The notes under the pieces were generated by a model, which saw only the letters and a program-made list of their open reading frames with translations, did no database searches and was not told where the DNA came from. A DNA stretch of 64,000 bases from Maea johnstoni (Eukaryota; Annelida; Polychaeta; Spionida; Magelonidae): assembly GCA_963942565.1 (NCBI GenBank), contig OZ012687.1, forward strand, positions 2,633,848-2,697,847, in the 5' to 3' direction. Numbering within the stretch: position 1 is the first letter of the stretch; every line of letters starts with the position of its first letter. Below, piece after piece: positions 1 through 40,225 of this stretch. The position numbers and the translations under genes are program-made.

Positions 1-350
1 GTGTTTTCCACAGGAAATGGGACATCTTGAGTTTTCCCAGTTCAAATAGAGATTTTGATTGGCCCACGGCACAGTCGATTGCTGGTGCTCTAACTATGCT
101 GGCAGTGGTTGTGCAGTTGGAAGAGATTTCAGAACTGTTAGACTGTGATAACCCATACATGCTGGTAACACTCATATAAGGCCCACATTCTAGTGTTATC
201 TCTCGTTCAAAGACATCTTTGAAAAATAAATGATGGGAAAATATTTATCATAATTTGGCCTACATGTAGTATTCTTCAAATATTTTATGAATTTGTATTC
301 AAATCATTTCCTAAAGATACCATCATTGATTAATACAATACTTAGCCACA

Positions 351-450
351 TGATACATTATACCATGTTCACCTATGATACATTATATCATGTTCACCTA
401 TGATACATTATACCATGTTCACCTATGATACATTATACCATGTTCACCTA
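351..450. repeat. 25-bp minisatellite, four copies
   Basis: Four head-to-tail copies of a 25-bp unit beginning TGATACATTATACCATG start at 351, 376, 401 and 426. They are nearly identical; the second has one C-to-T change. It lies in non-coding DNA and no function is apparent. Confidence 0.95.
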
Positions 451-1149
451 TGCATGTAAAGTGTTAAAGTATAAGGTATTTGTGCTGCTCGTAATAGTCG
501 CGAGTACTTGACGGTACATGTTGTGGTTTTTGGTCGTCCCGCCTTATCGGCTGGTGATCTGGTACAGGGCTATCGCACAGCTTGTTGAGGGAGCGATAAG
601 AGGGTCGTGGTGTCACTTGGTTTTTGGACGTATCTCACACCTCTGCTTGTCATCTCTACCTGTCAATTACAAGCCGCCTGTTTTATGACACACAGGTGTG
701 TTCCCCTCTCTTAACCCTCTACAGCCTCCTGTAGTGCCAAAAAGTACCCAAACAATAACGGTGATATTTTTGTGACCAGGCTATTTTGGGGGAATAATTA
801 GAAGGAGAATTTTCAATCAGATCACAAACAAGAAACCTTCATCAATTTATGGTGAATTTATGATTATTTACTGATTTATTTGCATAAGTTTGATAGATTC
901 AGATGAGTCATGTTGAGGAGATAGCTGAGCATGAATAGTTTAACCCATAACTGTTCTAAGCTCCCTATGACAAGTGTTGGCTGGATATTCTGAAGCTTTT
1001 AAACATATCGCCTCTAGCAAAGTATTTACAAGATTTTGAAGGAATACGTTTCTTCACAATGACTTTTTATCTCAGGCAGACATTAAGGATGATATATAAC
1101 CAGATTAGTCAGGTACGTTTTTGGTCACTACGGACATGAAATAGGTTAA

Positions 1150-1342
1150 CCCATCATGCCTGGGTATCACTTTGACAAGTTCCGTCTGGACCATTGATAC
1201 TTTAGAATTTATTGCTTTGAAATAAGTCTTAAATATGTGTGGGGTGTGATCTGAAGAAAATTTCTCCTTCAAATATATTCCAAAAGGTGCATTCATCAGA
1301 AAGATTTCACTGAAGTATTTAGGCGCTGTGGGGATGCAAGGG
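1150..1342. mobile_element. TTAA-flanked miniature DNA transposon (piggyBac-like)
   Basis: A 193-bp element is bounded by TTAA at 1146-1149 and 1343-1346. Its ends are CCCATCATGCC and the inverse of CCCTTGCATCC. The TTAA target and CCC termini are those of piggyBac-type elements, which is the basis for the family call. There is no coding capacity. Related copies lie at 4779, 24599, 25218, 34392, 36171 and 40694. Confidence 0.6.
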
Positions 1343-4300
1343 TTAAAGCACACCTGTGTAGCCTTGCTCCGGTATCTCCTGGCGTCCTGCCCAAACTCCG
1401 CTCTCCCCTTTCAGCTCCGTATTGTCACTCAATCTCAGTCCAAGCCACAACGACAGGCAGATCCCCAGTCCAACAAAACCCTCCTCAGCCATGAGGTACG
1501 ATCTGGAGAAAAATATTGCTGATATGTATGGCTGTGTATATTTACCCACGTGTGCCGAGAACCCTTTGAAGTTGGTGCGAGCCCAGGATGAAACGAAAGT
1601 GTTTTTTATTGCACATATCTCCACGTTTTGGTTGTGTGCGGGGACCAGGTTTTTTGGCATCAAATGGTTGCCATCTGTGCAGATAGTGCGTCATATTGGA
1701 TATATGATCATAACCCATTCCAGCCTGGAGCGGCAGAAGGATCTTTTGCATAAGCAAATATCACAGAAAATATCTTGAATTAACTGAAAACATGAAAGAA
1801 ATTTGTATTTTTTTATTCAAAGAAATTATTTTCAAGCAAATTATTTTGAAAAATGGCTATGTATTGAAGTAATTTTGAAGTTATCTGACATTGTTGGTTA
1901 GTTGGAGCTGGAATGGGTTAGTAGCACCAGGGTATATTGGGAAGCCTCATCATAAAGAAGGCCCTGGGTGTGATAAGACTTATCTGACTTAGCATGTGTT
2001 TACCTAGCTTACATTGTTTGTTTGTCTTCTTAGTCTCTCTGCTGAGGAAATACTGCTATCATTCTTCAAAACCAATTTTCCTAAGATTTCTTTTTTTGGG
2101 ATGAGTTTGGAGGAAGGATAATCACAGTTGGAAAGATAATGAATTGAGAATGGGTTGTTAACACGTTTCATCCTGGGTATCTATCGTGTACTGTAGTACT
2201 GCGATGCTTTAAGCACACCTTGCTATTCTGCTAATAAAGATTGAACTACAATTCAATACAATTTAGTGACACAGAAATCCTCAAGGAACTTATGTTTCTA
2301 ATTATACATCCAAAGAAAAGATTTTATCTGATTCATACATGGAACTAACATAGTCAAACATGTCTAGAAATATGTCACTAATAAAGAAATATCTCGAGAA
2401 ATATTGAATTGATTGAACGTTGCTTTTTCTTCTTGAGTTTAAAGATCCCTTTCCAAATATCATTTTTGATTTTGTATATATCTTATATCCAGAGATGTAT
2501 GACCATGTGTGTAGACTGATGGTGCACAGGTTATATAGCATTCAGCAGTTCCAGCGGTTCATTTCCCTTTGAATGTTAGCTGTTTGTGCGGTGGTGCTGA
2601 GTGATGGTGACTGATTCAAAGTCATGAGTTTGCCACTGAAGGGCCCTTGATGGTCTAGCCATGCTGAAATGCCTGAAAGGAAATGCAGATGCTTATGTAA
2701 GGCCTAAGCCCTAATATTGAGTAGGTTAAAGGGTTACAGAGGGAACACCTAGCTTGCCTGGGATAAGTCACACTATGGTCACAGCAAGTGTCAACTCATG
2801 CCATACAACCGCTCTGGTCAAGCGCATGATTTTGATTCAAGGCGCAAGTGACCGGTTTTACAAAATGAGAAATCGTCCGTGAAAATCAGAGGTGTCAGAA
2901 ATCACCCGTTGGTTGGACCAGAGAGGGTGTCACTGGATGTGTATTTCCGATTGATTCATTAGAATGTGTTGATTTCTATAAGAGGGGGATTTTCGTTAGG
3001 ATATAATATTTGTGGTGTTGGGAAATCTTTTGGTAGCAGGTTGAGTAAATCAGTGTTTTCTCCTCACACCTGCACCGACACCCTGCCTCTGAATCCTATA
3101 CCCACATCCACATTTGTGATGCATGGACTGCCCAGGTGCAGAATGTACTTGTGGGAAGACGGTATACATGTTCCCAGGCCCTGCCCAGTGCAGTATTTGA
3201 AAGGAACATGTATAAGTTTTGTTGGTGATTATTAGCATGGCTTTCTTGCACTTCTCATGTGCGAAAGAGGCTGGTTTATGAATGACAAGCCTCACTTTGT
3301 GTTTCTTTGATGTCGCAGTGGTCTTGATGGCCGACCATGTGCGGAGCTGACAGAAGGGGGAACCCGACGAAAAAAACAGATTCTCCGCAGTTGATGGGCC
3401 ATGGAGGCAGACATGATTAATTGTTGCCGAGCTGTTTTGTAAAAGACCAAATTGTCCCAGGCGAAAATCCTGCCAATAATGCCGTAACATTCTTTGCCAT
3501 AATCGGTGCGGTTGCCACGGGAACGATGGGTAGTCATCCTGCAAAGTTCGACACCGCTGTAGAGTATGAGTGTAAAGGTCTCGAATAAAAACTCAAAATT
3601 CTTGGCATGGTAAAAATCCAGTGTTGGCCTGTCATGTTTTTGGTTTCTAAAGGCATGGACGCTGGACTGGTCGCCTCCTAGAAATTCCAAGTCAAGCTGA
3701 AAAATCCCAGTGATAAAATAGAGGAGATGGCTATTAATTGTAACTGCTGACATAAGACACAACAGTGTGAAAAGTTGACAGTGAATGAGGGCAAAAAAAC
3801 AACATTAGATCATAGATAAAAGGTGATTTCAATGGCTCCTTGCCCATTCATCAGCAGCCACACTGTGTGCCAAAAAGACTAATATTTGCTAAGATCTTCT
3901 TGACAAAAGCTTCTGCAAAAAAATGTCTTACTGCGAAAATGTTGACCAAAGGCAACCAGCAATTCAGGTTCAAATACTTTTCAAATTCTTGAATTTAATC
4001 TCAGTCCCAAGGTTTGCAGAATCTAGGCAACCCTTTTCAAGACCAAGTCTGGACTCCAACTGATAGCACTCGAGGGATCTGATGTCTGAACAGATATCCA
4101 CCTAAATGAAATCACCAGTTTATGAAATTTTAAATTTCTAAATGAGGGACAGCATTTAATTTTCAAGGAAATAGTGCCATATGCGTCATTTAATAATGAC
4201 CGATGGATTTCTGAATAAATGTCATGAAATATGGAATTGAGAATATTTTCATTTTGATAACTAGAAATTTTAAAGGATATTCACTTGTAAGCTTTCTTAT

Positions 4301-4778
4301 AGTTAGGCAATGCGTGTATTTATGTTACCGGTTGATTTTGAAGCATTGAGTGCAGTCATATCTGTTGTAGTCAGACATTATTCTGATTTAGCGTGAGTAA
4401 TTATTGAGAAACTGGGTCAATAATGACAGAATCATTTATTGAACCTATAACACATTGAGCTGTAGTCCCTCATTGTGCCAGCAATTTTCCATTTATTGTA
4501 ATGACGCCATGCTATGTGTAAATTACGCTGCTGTTATTGATATAGGACAACACAACTAGCACTATTGGTGTCAATATCAAGCGGATATTTATGTGACACA
4601 TAGCCATGTCATTAGCATTAACACATTCATACCCAGAGTGCCCATGTTGACTTGCAAATGAAATATAAAAATAATATATAAGTATTTTGATCAATAATTT
4701 TTTCAGACTATTTTTCCACAGGCAACTGTAAGATAACCCAGTCAGACTTATAAGCTATAGCTATGGTGTACGGGTTAA

Positions 4779-4996
4779 CCCACTCATGCCTGTAATGCCA
4801 TAGAATGGTCAGATTATTTTGCTGAATTCTTATGACCAGAGTGCTTGTATGTAGTTTGACATTACTCAAAGGAGAATGGTTTTGATCAGAGCTCCTGTGA
4901 AATATTTTATGAATTTTTCCTTGAGTCCAAAATTATCTGAAAAAGTTTCATAGACTGAGATGACACTTACCAAGCAAATCTGCTGGCAGAAATGGG
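4779..4996. mobile_element. TTAA-flanked miniature DNA transposon (piggyBac-like)
   Basis: A 218-bp copy of the family at 1150, with intact TTAA at 4775-4778 and 4997-5000. Termini are CCCACTCATGCC and the inverse of CCCATTTCTGCC. It has no open frame of its own and is diverged from the other copies internally. Confidence 0.6.
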
Positions 4997-6976
4997 TTAA
5001 AGATGTAGTCTGGTTGTCAAAAATTTATCTCTGGATACCAAAACTAGGCCAGCCATACACACAAGTATTTATTAAAAGGTCCTCCCGATATTTTGCCGTT
5101 GTATACCGACATCTTGACCTGTGGCCTGTGGGGAACATGAAGCTGTCAGCTGAAGGGGCCACATTTGGGACGTTAGTTCCTCGCCCCCCTCTCCTCCTCC
5201 TCTTGCTGCCCTGGCACTCTGTCCAGGGTCACGTTGTTGGCCTCTGCAGTGTTTACCTAGTGATGCTTGCCAGATAACACGAGAGGGGCTACAAACTAGG
5301 CAGGCTTTTTCAACACCAGGGTGAAAAGACATGGGGAAGAGTAATAGTCCTCTGTGGTAGGGAGCTACCTATCTTTACAGGGTTAGAGACATTCTGCTAG
5401 GAAATGTTAAATGCTATTAATTCCCTTAGTGCCTCAAACATTTTGAATCTTGGATTTAAAGGAGAAACCAACATTTCTCTAACATAAACTTTATGAAGTC
5501 ATTTTGGCTAGCGTTATTGATCTACACAACATTGGTCTATGAGAAGTCTATTCACCAATGCTATTAAATTAGACCTAAATTGCACCCAAAATATTTGAGA
5601 TTTGGTAGGCTACTATATAGATAGTTTCTCAAAAAGTTTGTTAGCCAGATAGGTTTCTGGAATGACACAATCAGCTCTCTTGGAAGATTTTCTCCAAAAT
5701 ATGATTTTTCGCGTTTATGGGAGAGATTGATATCTACGAGCAGCCGACTACAGCGTGCATGTCTGAGAGTCATTACCCAAACCAGTGACTCACAACACGG
5801 ACAAGTGACACACTCACTAATGCTCTGATCACAGGCTTGCATGTCGACAGGTCGTTACGATTCCGACACCCGCACAAGAACGCCCTCGCCCAGCCCGACC
5901 CCTGACCTCGCGAGCCACACAATAGCAGCCACCTCCAAAACGGCATATTATGTGGCAGCATCTGATTATTGTGAGGTTAATTATTTTGGCTTCGTAGGTG
6001 TGAGGAGTATTTTCTGCTCGGGTAGTCAGGGTTCGACAGTAAGGCTGTTCAAGAGGCCACGCTAAAATGTAGTGTTTCTATTTTAGCTCCTATGACAAAA
6101 ATGAGTGATTAATCATCTAATTCATCATCAGGGTCCACTAAGAAAATGGAACTAGAAAATCAAGTGTTGTTGATACTAAGCCAATGTTAGGTCATACATA
6201 TCTTTGACAGATCTATCAGTTTCAGGTCCAGCAAGGAAAGTTTGGTTTCTCATCCCAGCAGAGGAAATTGACTAGACATAAACGAAGGAAGAAGCTGTGC
6301 CATATGTTATTTATACAGCTAGTTAATTATGCTAATCACTTGATAATGTTACTGCTGATTAAGTGCAGTACAGGTCTTGAAAGAGAATCACTAGAGCAGA
6401 GACAAAGTGACGAGAGTGATAAGCTATCTCTAGAAGATGTCATGGCAATTAAAACTGGATTAAGTGATGCCTTAATTGGAAAATAGGTAGATTATTATTA
6501 TGTGTGTATTTCAAATATTTACAGTAGCAAGACGGAGGAACCCCTGGATACAGTTCAAAATGTTGATATTCTTGCTAAGAATTTTCACTTCTCTTAATAT
6601 GTTTTGAAATCAATGAGGCCGGTTATTCCTCTATCTCTGCTGAAATGAGAACTCCCTTATGCAGGAAAACAACCCTGTAAGATAAACCTTTGCTTTCTGT
6701 ATAGTGTCTCTAGAGAAATGAACACCCTCTATTCTGCTATTTGATCCGCAGCTGAGTTTACCTAAAGAGTACTCTTAAAACTAATATTTCTTAAAGCAAA
6801 TAGACTGAGGCTAAAGGGTATTCACTTCTTTTCACCTGTATGTTTGTCACCTCCAACAGCCAGCACGCCAGGCATGCAGGCTCTGTGAGAAGACAGACCT
6901 CAACAACGCTACCACCATCAACATTTGGAGGTGACCTAGATATGTAAAGAAGTCTGAGGTTAGAATGACCTACTTC

Positions 6977-7140
<164 letters not shown>

Positions 7141-7375
7141 ATCTAAGTCACACAAGTTAGCAGAGTTTTAAAAATGATCAAAGACTGAAAGAAATCATTT
7201 CTAAGATACATGTTCTTCTGGAGGTTTATATGCTGTTTCTGTTTTAATCATCTCTTCACTGTATTAGCCTTACATTTTTGTAGGGGAAATTATGTTATTT
7301 CTACATTTTCATGAGCTATTATAATAACTACATTGAACTAACCCAATATTAACTCTTGTCTTTCTTTTCTTGCAG

Positions 7376-33970
<26,595 letters not shown>

Positions 33971-34391
33971 AAAGCGTTGGCAATTTCTGTTTGAGTGATG
34001 CAGTGTTATAACGGGTACCCCTAATTTATATACATATAGATATATATAAAAAGACATAAACCTCAATAACTTAACACGCAGAGATTACAAACCGTTGCTG
34101 GAGATCAGCGGGGGGAAGGAATTGGAGAACAAACAAGAACAAGCCAGTTATAAGATACTTAGTGTTGTCGACTTCTACCCATAGTGTACAAGGTGCTATA
34201 CTCTTCCGAGTAGAACGTCTCTCTCACCACCCAGCATGGACACTCACAACTAAACGCTGCCATCTTGGAATGCTCCGATGCTGACTGACACTGTGGAGAG
34301 GGCATACCTGTTGTCTGGATGTGATACCCTGCTGCCTGGGAAACAAGGAGATATTACATAAACACATATATCTCAAAAGTTGTGATTTTAA

Positions 34392-34681
34392 CCTGTTCAT
34401 ATCTAGTTGCTCTCAGTGATCAGTGCATGTTTTTGAAAATCTCACAATGAAATTTAGCATTCAGAAATAAAAATATTTCCGAGACACGGTATTGTTAATA
34501 ATATATTTCCAAAATAAACAGGCCTTCATGAGCCTGAAGAAATGAACTGAACATTCATACCAAAGTTATGTTCCCTGTTCTGAGAAATGATCTTTCTTTC
34601 AAAATTTTTCAAATATTGTCATTTTTGTGGTAATTACTTTTAATTTGTGGCCAGATTATTTGATCACTGAGTATGAATGGG
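34392..34681. mobile_element. TTAA-type miniature DNA transposon (piggyBac-like)
   Basis: A 290-bp diverged copy. Termini CCTGTTCATATCTAG and the inverse of CCCATTCATACTCAG are flanked by TTAA at 34388-34391 and TTAG at 34682-34685. It lies in the presumed LRIG 3' UTR. Confidence 0.45.
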
Positions 34682-36170
34682 TTAGAAGGTCTATAACAGA
34701 GTGAAACAAAAGGGTAGCATTCATGATTGTTGAGAATGTGTGCCTGTTAAAGGGTAAAATATTTTGGGCATAAGTGGCTTTGGTTGTGTGGCTTGGTGGC
34801 TAGTGTGATATTGTGCTTTAAACTTGTCAGGCATTCAAGGAGAAAAGTTTTAAACTGGCATACAAATAGTTAAACTTGATCAGAACATCTATTCATTAGA
34901 CTTCAAGTCAATGGTAACATAATCAGATTTTAACAAATATTATAGTTAATTCAAACATTCAATGAATTATTAAGCTTGATTTAATTACAAATTAATTAAT
35001 TATACAGTTAGTGTAAAATCAACCAAAAACCTTTTAATTGAGTAAAATATAAAATGAATAGGCAGAGTTTGTTCAAAACTACTCTCAAGTTTTTCCAGGC
35101 CAGTACTGTGCTGTGCAGACCTTATAAAGATGTTTATTCACTCACTTTCCAGTCTGAATCTGAAGTTCTCCGTGCAGCATTACCGTAATCTCTCGTGAAC
35201 AGTTATACCGGATATAGTCTCTCTGTGTTTCAATAGGTGGCGCTGCTTATTCTGTGATGTCATGTTCATGGGCACCGCTAGGTGTTCATTTATGAGCCTA
35301 CCGATTTCATGTCGCTAGGCGTTTTGTACAGATAATTATAGAAATGTAGATATATGTAAATTACATGTTAAATATGGCTGTCGGTGCTGAGAAAACTGAA
35401 ATGGAAACTTATTTAATGAAATATAAGGGTGCTTGCTCTTAGTTTTTGTATGAGAAGATGGTAGTTTCACACCATTGCGTTAAAAGGTTGGTGGTATGCG
35501 ACATAGAGATTACAAGAGGGGGAGGGACCCTATTATCTGTGGAGATAAAATTGAGTTCAATACAAATGTTGGGAAACTTGAGTTAAGGGTTACACAAGGG
35601 TAATAGGGTGAGGGTCTTATCTAAAATCTGGGAAAGTCATGTGCACCGTCAAAAAGTAAAGTGGTTAAAGTAAAGTTTGGTCAAGGATTACGTTTCATGT
35701 CATTCTGGGGAAGGGGGATATGTGGGAAGATCGCAATCAAAAGGAAAGTGAGAATGTGGATATTTGGTATAGTTCTGCTTTGGGGAAGGGGTGGGGGGTA
35801 GGAGGGGGGTTACATCAGGAGGTGAAATCTTGTTTCTCTCACCGAGTATATCAATGAATCAAATGCCTCTGTGTAAGATCATCTTAGTGTTCCTATCTCT
35901 GTCAGACTCAATATTTAATCCAGTGCCTCAGTTTGGATGATTTGAAAAATACCAATAGGTTATGAATTTCTTAGTCATGTACGAATGATTCTGAGTTCTT
36001 ATGAATTTGTGTGATGGTTCAGTTTTCTACAATGTCTATGCTCAATGTAAGAGAAAATATGCCATGTAGTATAATTATTTGGAACTTTTTGATTACAAGA
36101 TTAAGGATGGAATTATTTGGGCAAAATGCCAGGTGCTATCAATATTTTATGATCATGTACATGATTTCAA

Positions 36171-36365
36171 TCCACTAATGCTTAAGAGATCCTTAAGAAA
36201 TTGGTGTCTGGATCTATAATACATTTGATAATAACTTTTCAGAATGATTTTACAAAATATTTGAATGAGAGTTGTTAGTGGTGCTCTATGTGACATTTCT
36301 CTTTGAAATATTTTCCCACCTATACTTCCTCGAAATTGTTTGGCTGCTTTTAGCCACTGTCAGCG
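36171..36365. mobile_element. TTAA-type miniature DNA transposon (piggyBac-like), diverged
   Basis: A 195-bp copy flanked by TCAA and TTAA. Its right end, inverted, reads CGCTGACAGTGGCTAAAAGC, close to the copy beginning at 8248 (CTCACAGCGGCCAAAAGC). It lies in the presumed LRIG 3' UTR. Confidence 0.45.
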
Positions 36366-37254
36366 TTAAAGGATAAAGTGAAGAGTAGAACAAATGCATT
36401 GAGGAAAATATATATTCTATGTTATTGATAATGACCTTAAAAAGGCTCATTAAAAGAGGAGCATTGATTTTTAAGTTGTTTCCAGGTCCTATTTCTTATG
36501 GAAAGAATGAGGGTGATTCTGGATGTTGGGGGTAATTTTGTACATAATAGTGGTTCAATGAAATGGAATTTTGGTGCAAAATTGACTGCCTGCTGCACCA
36601 CATGTCTGTCTTACCTCAGTTCTGTGGACTCCTCATACTGTCATACATCATATTTGATTCTCCCTATAGGGTTTAAGGTAAAATGTACTAATGAATTAGT
36701 GATTTGATTTTTGGAGTACCCAGTGGGAAACACTGACTAACCTTAGAAAATGCTATTTGTGCAACTTCAAACATAACTTGCCAAATGAATTTTGATTTAA
36801 TTATTTAGATTTTGGTAACTTTATCTTATCTCAATATTCATATAGAATAACCTTTATAACTTAATTTATTTTATTGATTACCTATATCTATATGTACAGG
36901 TACATATCCAGAAATGTACAAGGATGATTAAGCATTCACAGAAATACTTGGCAAAATATAATTAGAATTAAAATATAATTAGAACTGGAATTAATACCTG
37001 ACAAAGTCATCCTATAAGGTATAATAGTGACAACTTATTCATGTGCGGAGTAATTTTGGCGGGAGAAGTAGAATGGATGTATGGCAGTGAGAGGGTGCCA
37101 CTTGTACAGCGCTTGTGTACATAAGGATGTGTTAATATACATATTTTTGTTAAGTTTCTGTGAGCGTGTTTCATGGAAGCCTATTTATTGTACACAGCTA
37201 TGTATGTGTCATGTCTATTGAAGACTTTCTATTTGTACAGTATATTTCAAACAA

Positions 37255-37260
37255 TAAAAC
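37255..37260 (+). terminator. LRIG: Probable LRIG polyadenylation signal AATAAA
   Basis: AATAAA is followed about 25-45 bp later by a T/GT-rich stretch (GGTTATTGTTGTG), the usual downstream element. It is the first candidate with such context past the stop. Not confirmed by transcripts. Confidence 0.5.
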
Positions 37261-37339
37261 ATTTTAAACAATTGCCTGGTTATTGTTGTGCTATGTAAAG
37301 CAACAGCTATTTTTAGTGAAACCTGCATTAAGTGAGTAA

Positions 37340-37475
37340 GAAAGGAAGGAATTGATTTCATATCGCTTTCCACAGCTTAGGTCATATTGCAATGAAATAG
37401 AAAAGGAAGAAATTCTGTTATCTTTACAATCAGTTCCAAGGGGTCTTGTAGTTGCAGGAGCATAGACGGCACTTT
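37340..37475. repeat. Interspersed repeat, copy 1
   Basis: It shares an ordered set of words (CAGCTTAGGTCA, then ATTG-AATGA-ATAGAAA, then GGTTCC-like and CATAGACGGC) with 46715-46865. That second copy lies in an SPDL1 intron. Family unknown. Confidence 0.5.
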
Positions 37476-37501
37476 GCAATGCTGTACAATTTTATAGCGA
37501 C

Positions 37502-38191
37502 CAGGGCCCAGTAATACAAAGGTCACTTAACTTATACATCTTACGTGAGCTCTACGAGAAAAGATACACTTCATTTACTGGGTAAAACAAAACACACTTA
37601 TGATACCCTCATGTACTCCAACATTTACGACCATCTTATCTAGAGGAACAAAAGAGGCTACTTCCAGGAGTAGCTCATTATCAGCATTCACTGCCTCACC
37701 TCCTGTGGTCAGCAGCACTTGTCCACAGATGGACAGCAAGCTTGAGCCACGGTAAACAGGCACCTCTAGAAGTAAGCTAACTGAAGCCCTTACATTTAAC
37801 TGACTACAAAAATGTGTACAAGAATTTTACTCACTTGTGCAGTTTTACATTTAGATAAGCACAGATGAAAAAGTATGATTTAAGACATTTGAGAAATATT
37901 TTTAAATCTGTATTATTTTGAGTAAAAAGTTATAATTAACTTCATTATTATCACTTAATCATTTAAAATACTAATCTTTGTGAAGTTAACTTAAAAAGTC
38001 ACTATTCCTAGGTTTCTATACAACTTGCATGAGTTAAGTGAGGGTTAGGGGAGCCCCCTACCACCCTTAGCTTTTTGCGAGAATCTTACGGGTAGCAGGC
38101 TCTAAGTGTGCTTTGTTTTACCGGCCATAAGTGCTAAGTGAGGCGTAAGATGATCGTTGGAGATAAGAGTGCTTTGTATTACTGGGCCCAG
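37502..38191. mobile_element. Non-autonomous DNA transposon with GGGCCCAGTAATACAAAG ends
   Basis: GGGCCCAGTAATACAAAG at about 37504 recurs inverted at about 38170-38187, and ATCTTACG words are also arranged symmetrically further in. That gives imperfect inverted repeats of about 60 bp bounding about 690 bp. I see no clear target duplication and no transposase, so the superfamily is unassigned. Confidence 0.5.
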
Positions 38192-38883
38192 GCCACCCCA
38201 CCAATTGGTGTAAAAAGTGGATAAAGCTTTGATGTTGAATATTTGAATTAAAGTTATTTAACGGATTCGGAAAAATAGTTTTAAATGATAATATTTCCAA
38301 ATGATGGGCTCATATAAAAAAATTCTTGAATAGCTGGCCTTAGACTGCACAAGGACAAAGTTGTTATAGAAGTTATGTAATTGACCATATCTAAAAGCTA
38401 TTTTTTTATAACAACTTTTCTGTTTAGTTCATATCTAAAACCTGTATTGCTGTCAACATCAATATAAAACATGTTTTCAATTGATTGTCACTTAGTGCCA
38501 TATAAAGCTTAATATGTGACTAGCCAGTTGTTAATGGTCATGATATGCGAACTGTCTGTGTGAAGTGATTGCCTTAATCTCTCCAACAATTCTCTCCTAT
38601 GCCTCGAGTCAGATGTGAACAGAGATCCTAAACTCCTTAGACCACTAGCTTATCAGGGGACACTTCTTGATAACCACTTAGTTGATTAAAACGATGACCA
38701 GTTTTGCCATCTCTTTCACATAGAAACATTAATCCCTCATAAATGCTTTGCCAGGAATAGATTCCATTCATGCTAGTGGAGAAGTTTAGACAAAATTATC
38801 AAAACAATTGATATGTGAATAATACCATCTCCACTTGTTTGCATCCAGTCTGTGGCACTACTGAAACTTAATTACTTGTATCA

Positions 38884-38899
38884 ACACTAGATGGCAGCA
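38884..38899 (+). promoter_or_regulatory. CTCF-core-like site
   Basis: ACACTAGATGGCAGCA fits the CTCF core at 15 of 16 positions. A weaker one (14 of 16) follows in the same orientation at 38943-38958. Both lie between the convergent genes. Confidence 0.35.
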
Positions 38900-39544
38900 C
38901 AGTCTAGTAATGCAGGAGGTAACAGAACAATTCTTCTCATGTGCAATAGATGGCAGCACTCATCCAGTACAGCATAGGGTCTCACACCTTATAATATTGC
39001 TTTTGGAATTAATTTTGTGTAATTTTGACAAATTAAACTTATACCATAAAGATTATCCGATAAAATAGTCTACCCGGTATCTGTGAAAGTTCCTATTTTA
39101 GTTATCAGGGATGTCCACGTGTTGCACACTGGGGCGACAGAAGTTCTAAACCAGCACCAGGCCAACACAAGCAGCAGTTAAAATTGGCAAAATGTTAGTA
39201 AGAAAGACACCTGTTCAATGGAGTTTGAGGTTATAAAAGAATATTTCATTATTTATATGGCAAAAAGATTCAACATATTTGTCTAAGTTTTTACGCTGAC
39301 TTCAACACTCCTTGTATTGAAAATATCATAAAATAACAAGCGATTATCTATCAAGGAAAAAATAACGAACACACAAGTATATTAGACTGCTCTTTATACA
39401 TTTGTACATTGCTACAAAGTTTTTATATACAATAATAAAGTTAATATATACATAAAGGTAACTCCTTAGTTACTGTAAAACTTCCTAATGTGTACACCAC
39501 TGAGATATGAACACATTTTCTATGTGTAATGTTTTTTCTCTCAA

Positions 39545-39654
39545 AGTGAATAGTCATTATTATACATGTTAATGTGATGCGTTATCTGAAATGAACTTTG
39601 AGTGAATAGTCATTATTATACATGTTAATGTGATGCGTTATCTGAAATGAACTT
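39545..39654. repeat. 56-bp tandem duplication
   Basis: Two adjacent, nearly identical copies start at 39545 and 39601 (AGTGAATAGTCATTATTATA...). Recent local duplication or assembly stutter; non-coding. Confidence 0.93.
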
Positions 39655-40225
39655 GAGTCTATTGACAAGATAGACACTCTTGTAAACTTTTTCCGATTGT
39701 CCATTTTGGACTCCCATTTAATTCCTGATTTTGGGTTTTGAAACCGACCCAGTCTGAAATGGCTACTCCACATAACATTCAATAAGCTTTAGCTTAGCAC
39801 ACTTAGGCTTACATCTAAGCACACTGAAACACCTTCCAAGAAATTGATTCTTCAGCCTAAAAAAGTCAAAGATTTAGTTATATATAATATCCGTTTATAT
39901 ATAATACCCCTTACCTCTATGAAAAAAAATATATATCCTTTAAAATGTTATATTTAGTTGAACTTAATCACTACTGAGAAGCTATTTTATAAAAACACAA
40001 CAATGGGGAACATGCAACGATACAACAATGATGCACCTTTGAAAAGTTGACCAATATAGGATAAATCAACTAGTGAAATAAGTGATTGGCTAGAAGTCGA
40101 AACTGTTTTTTTAATAAATGTATTTAGAATGATTAAAAAAAATAATCAAAATAAACTGTTTCCAACAACAATTAGGCAAAAGTGCTATGGATAAATACGC
40201 TATTAAAATCCATGTGTATTTGTAT

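Larger units (their letters stand above)
33971..37275 (+). other. LRIG: LRIG 3' UTR
   Basis: AT-rich sequence from the stop codon to a polyadenylation signal at 37255. It contains the original of the 54-bp segment copied into the last intron, two TTAA-type miniature transposons (34392-34681 and 36171-36365), a weaker CTCF-like word at 35230-35245, and two TGTACATA words (36539 and 37116). Those two match the Pumilio consensus UGUANAUA. The UTR extent is inferred; earlier AATAAA words exist. Confidence 0.5.

Noticed and set aside
3050-3762. Overlapping minus-strand open frames of about 160 codons
   Set aside because: No recognisable domain, no splice partner and frames overlap each other; probably chance in a GC-richer patch.
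6268-6486. 72-codon plus-strand frame with a charged C-terminal half
   Set aside because: It looks mildly protein-like but has no matching family, and no acceptor or donor in phase with LRIG was seen.
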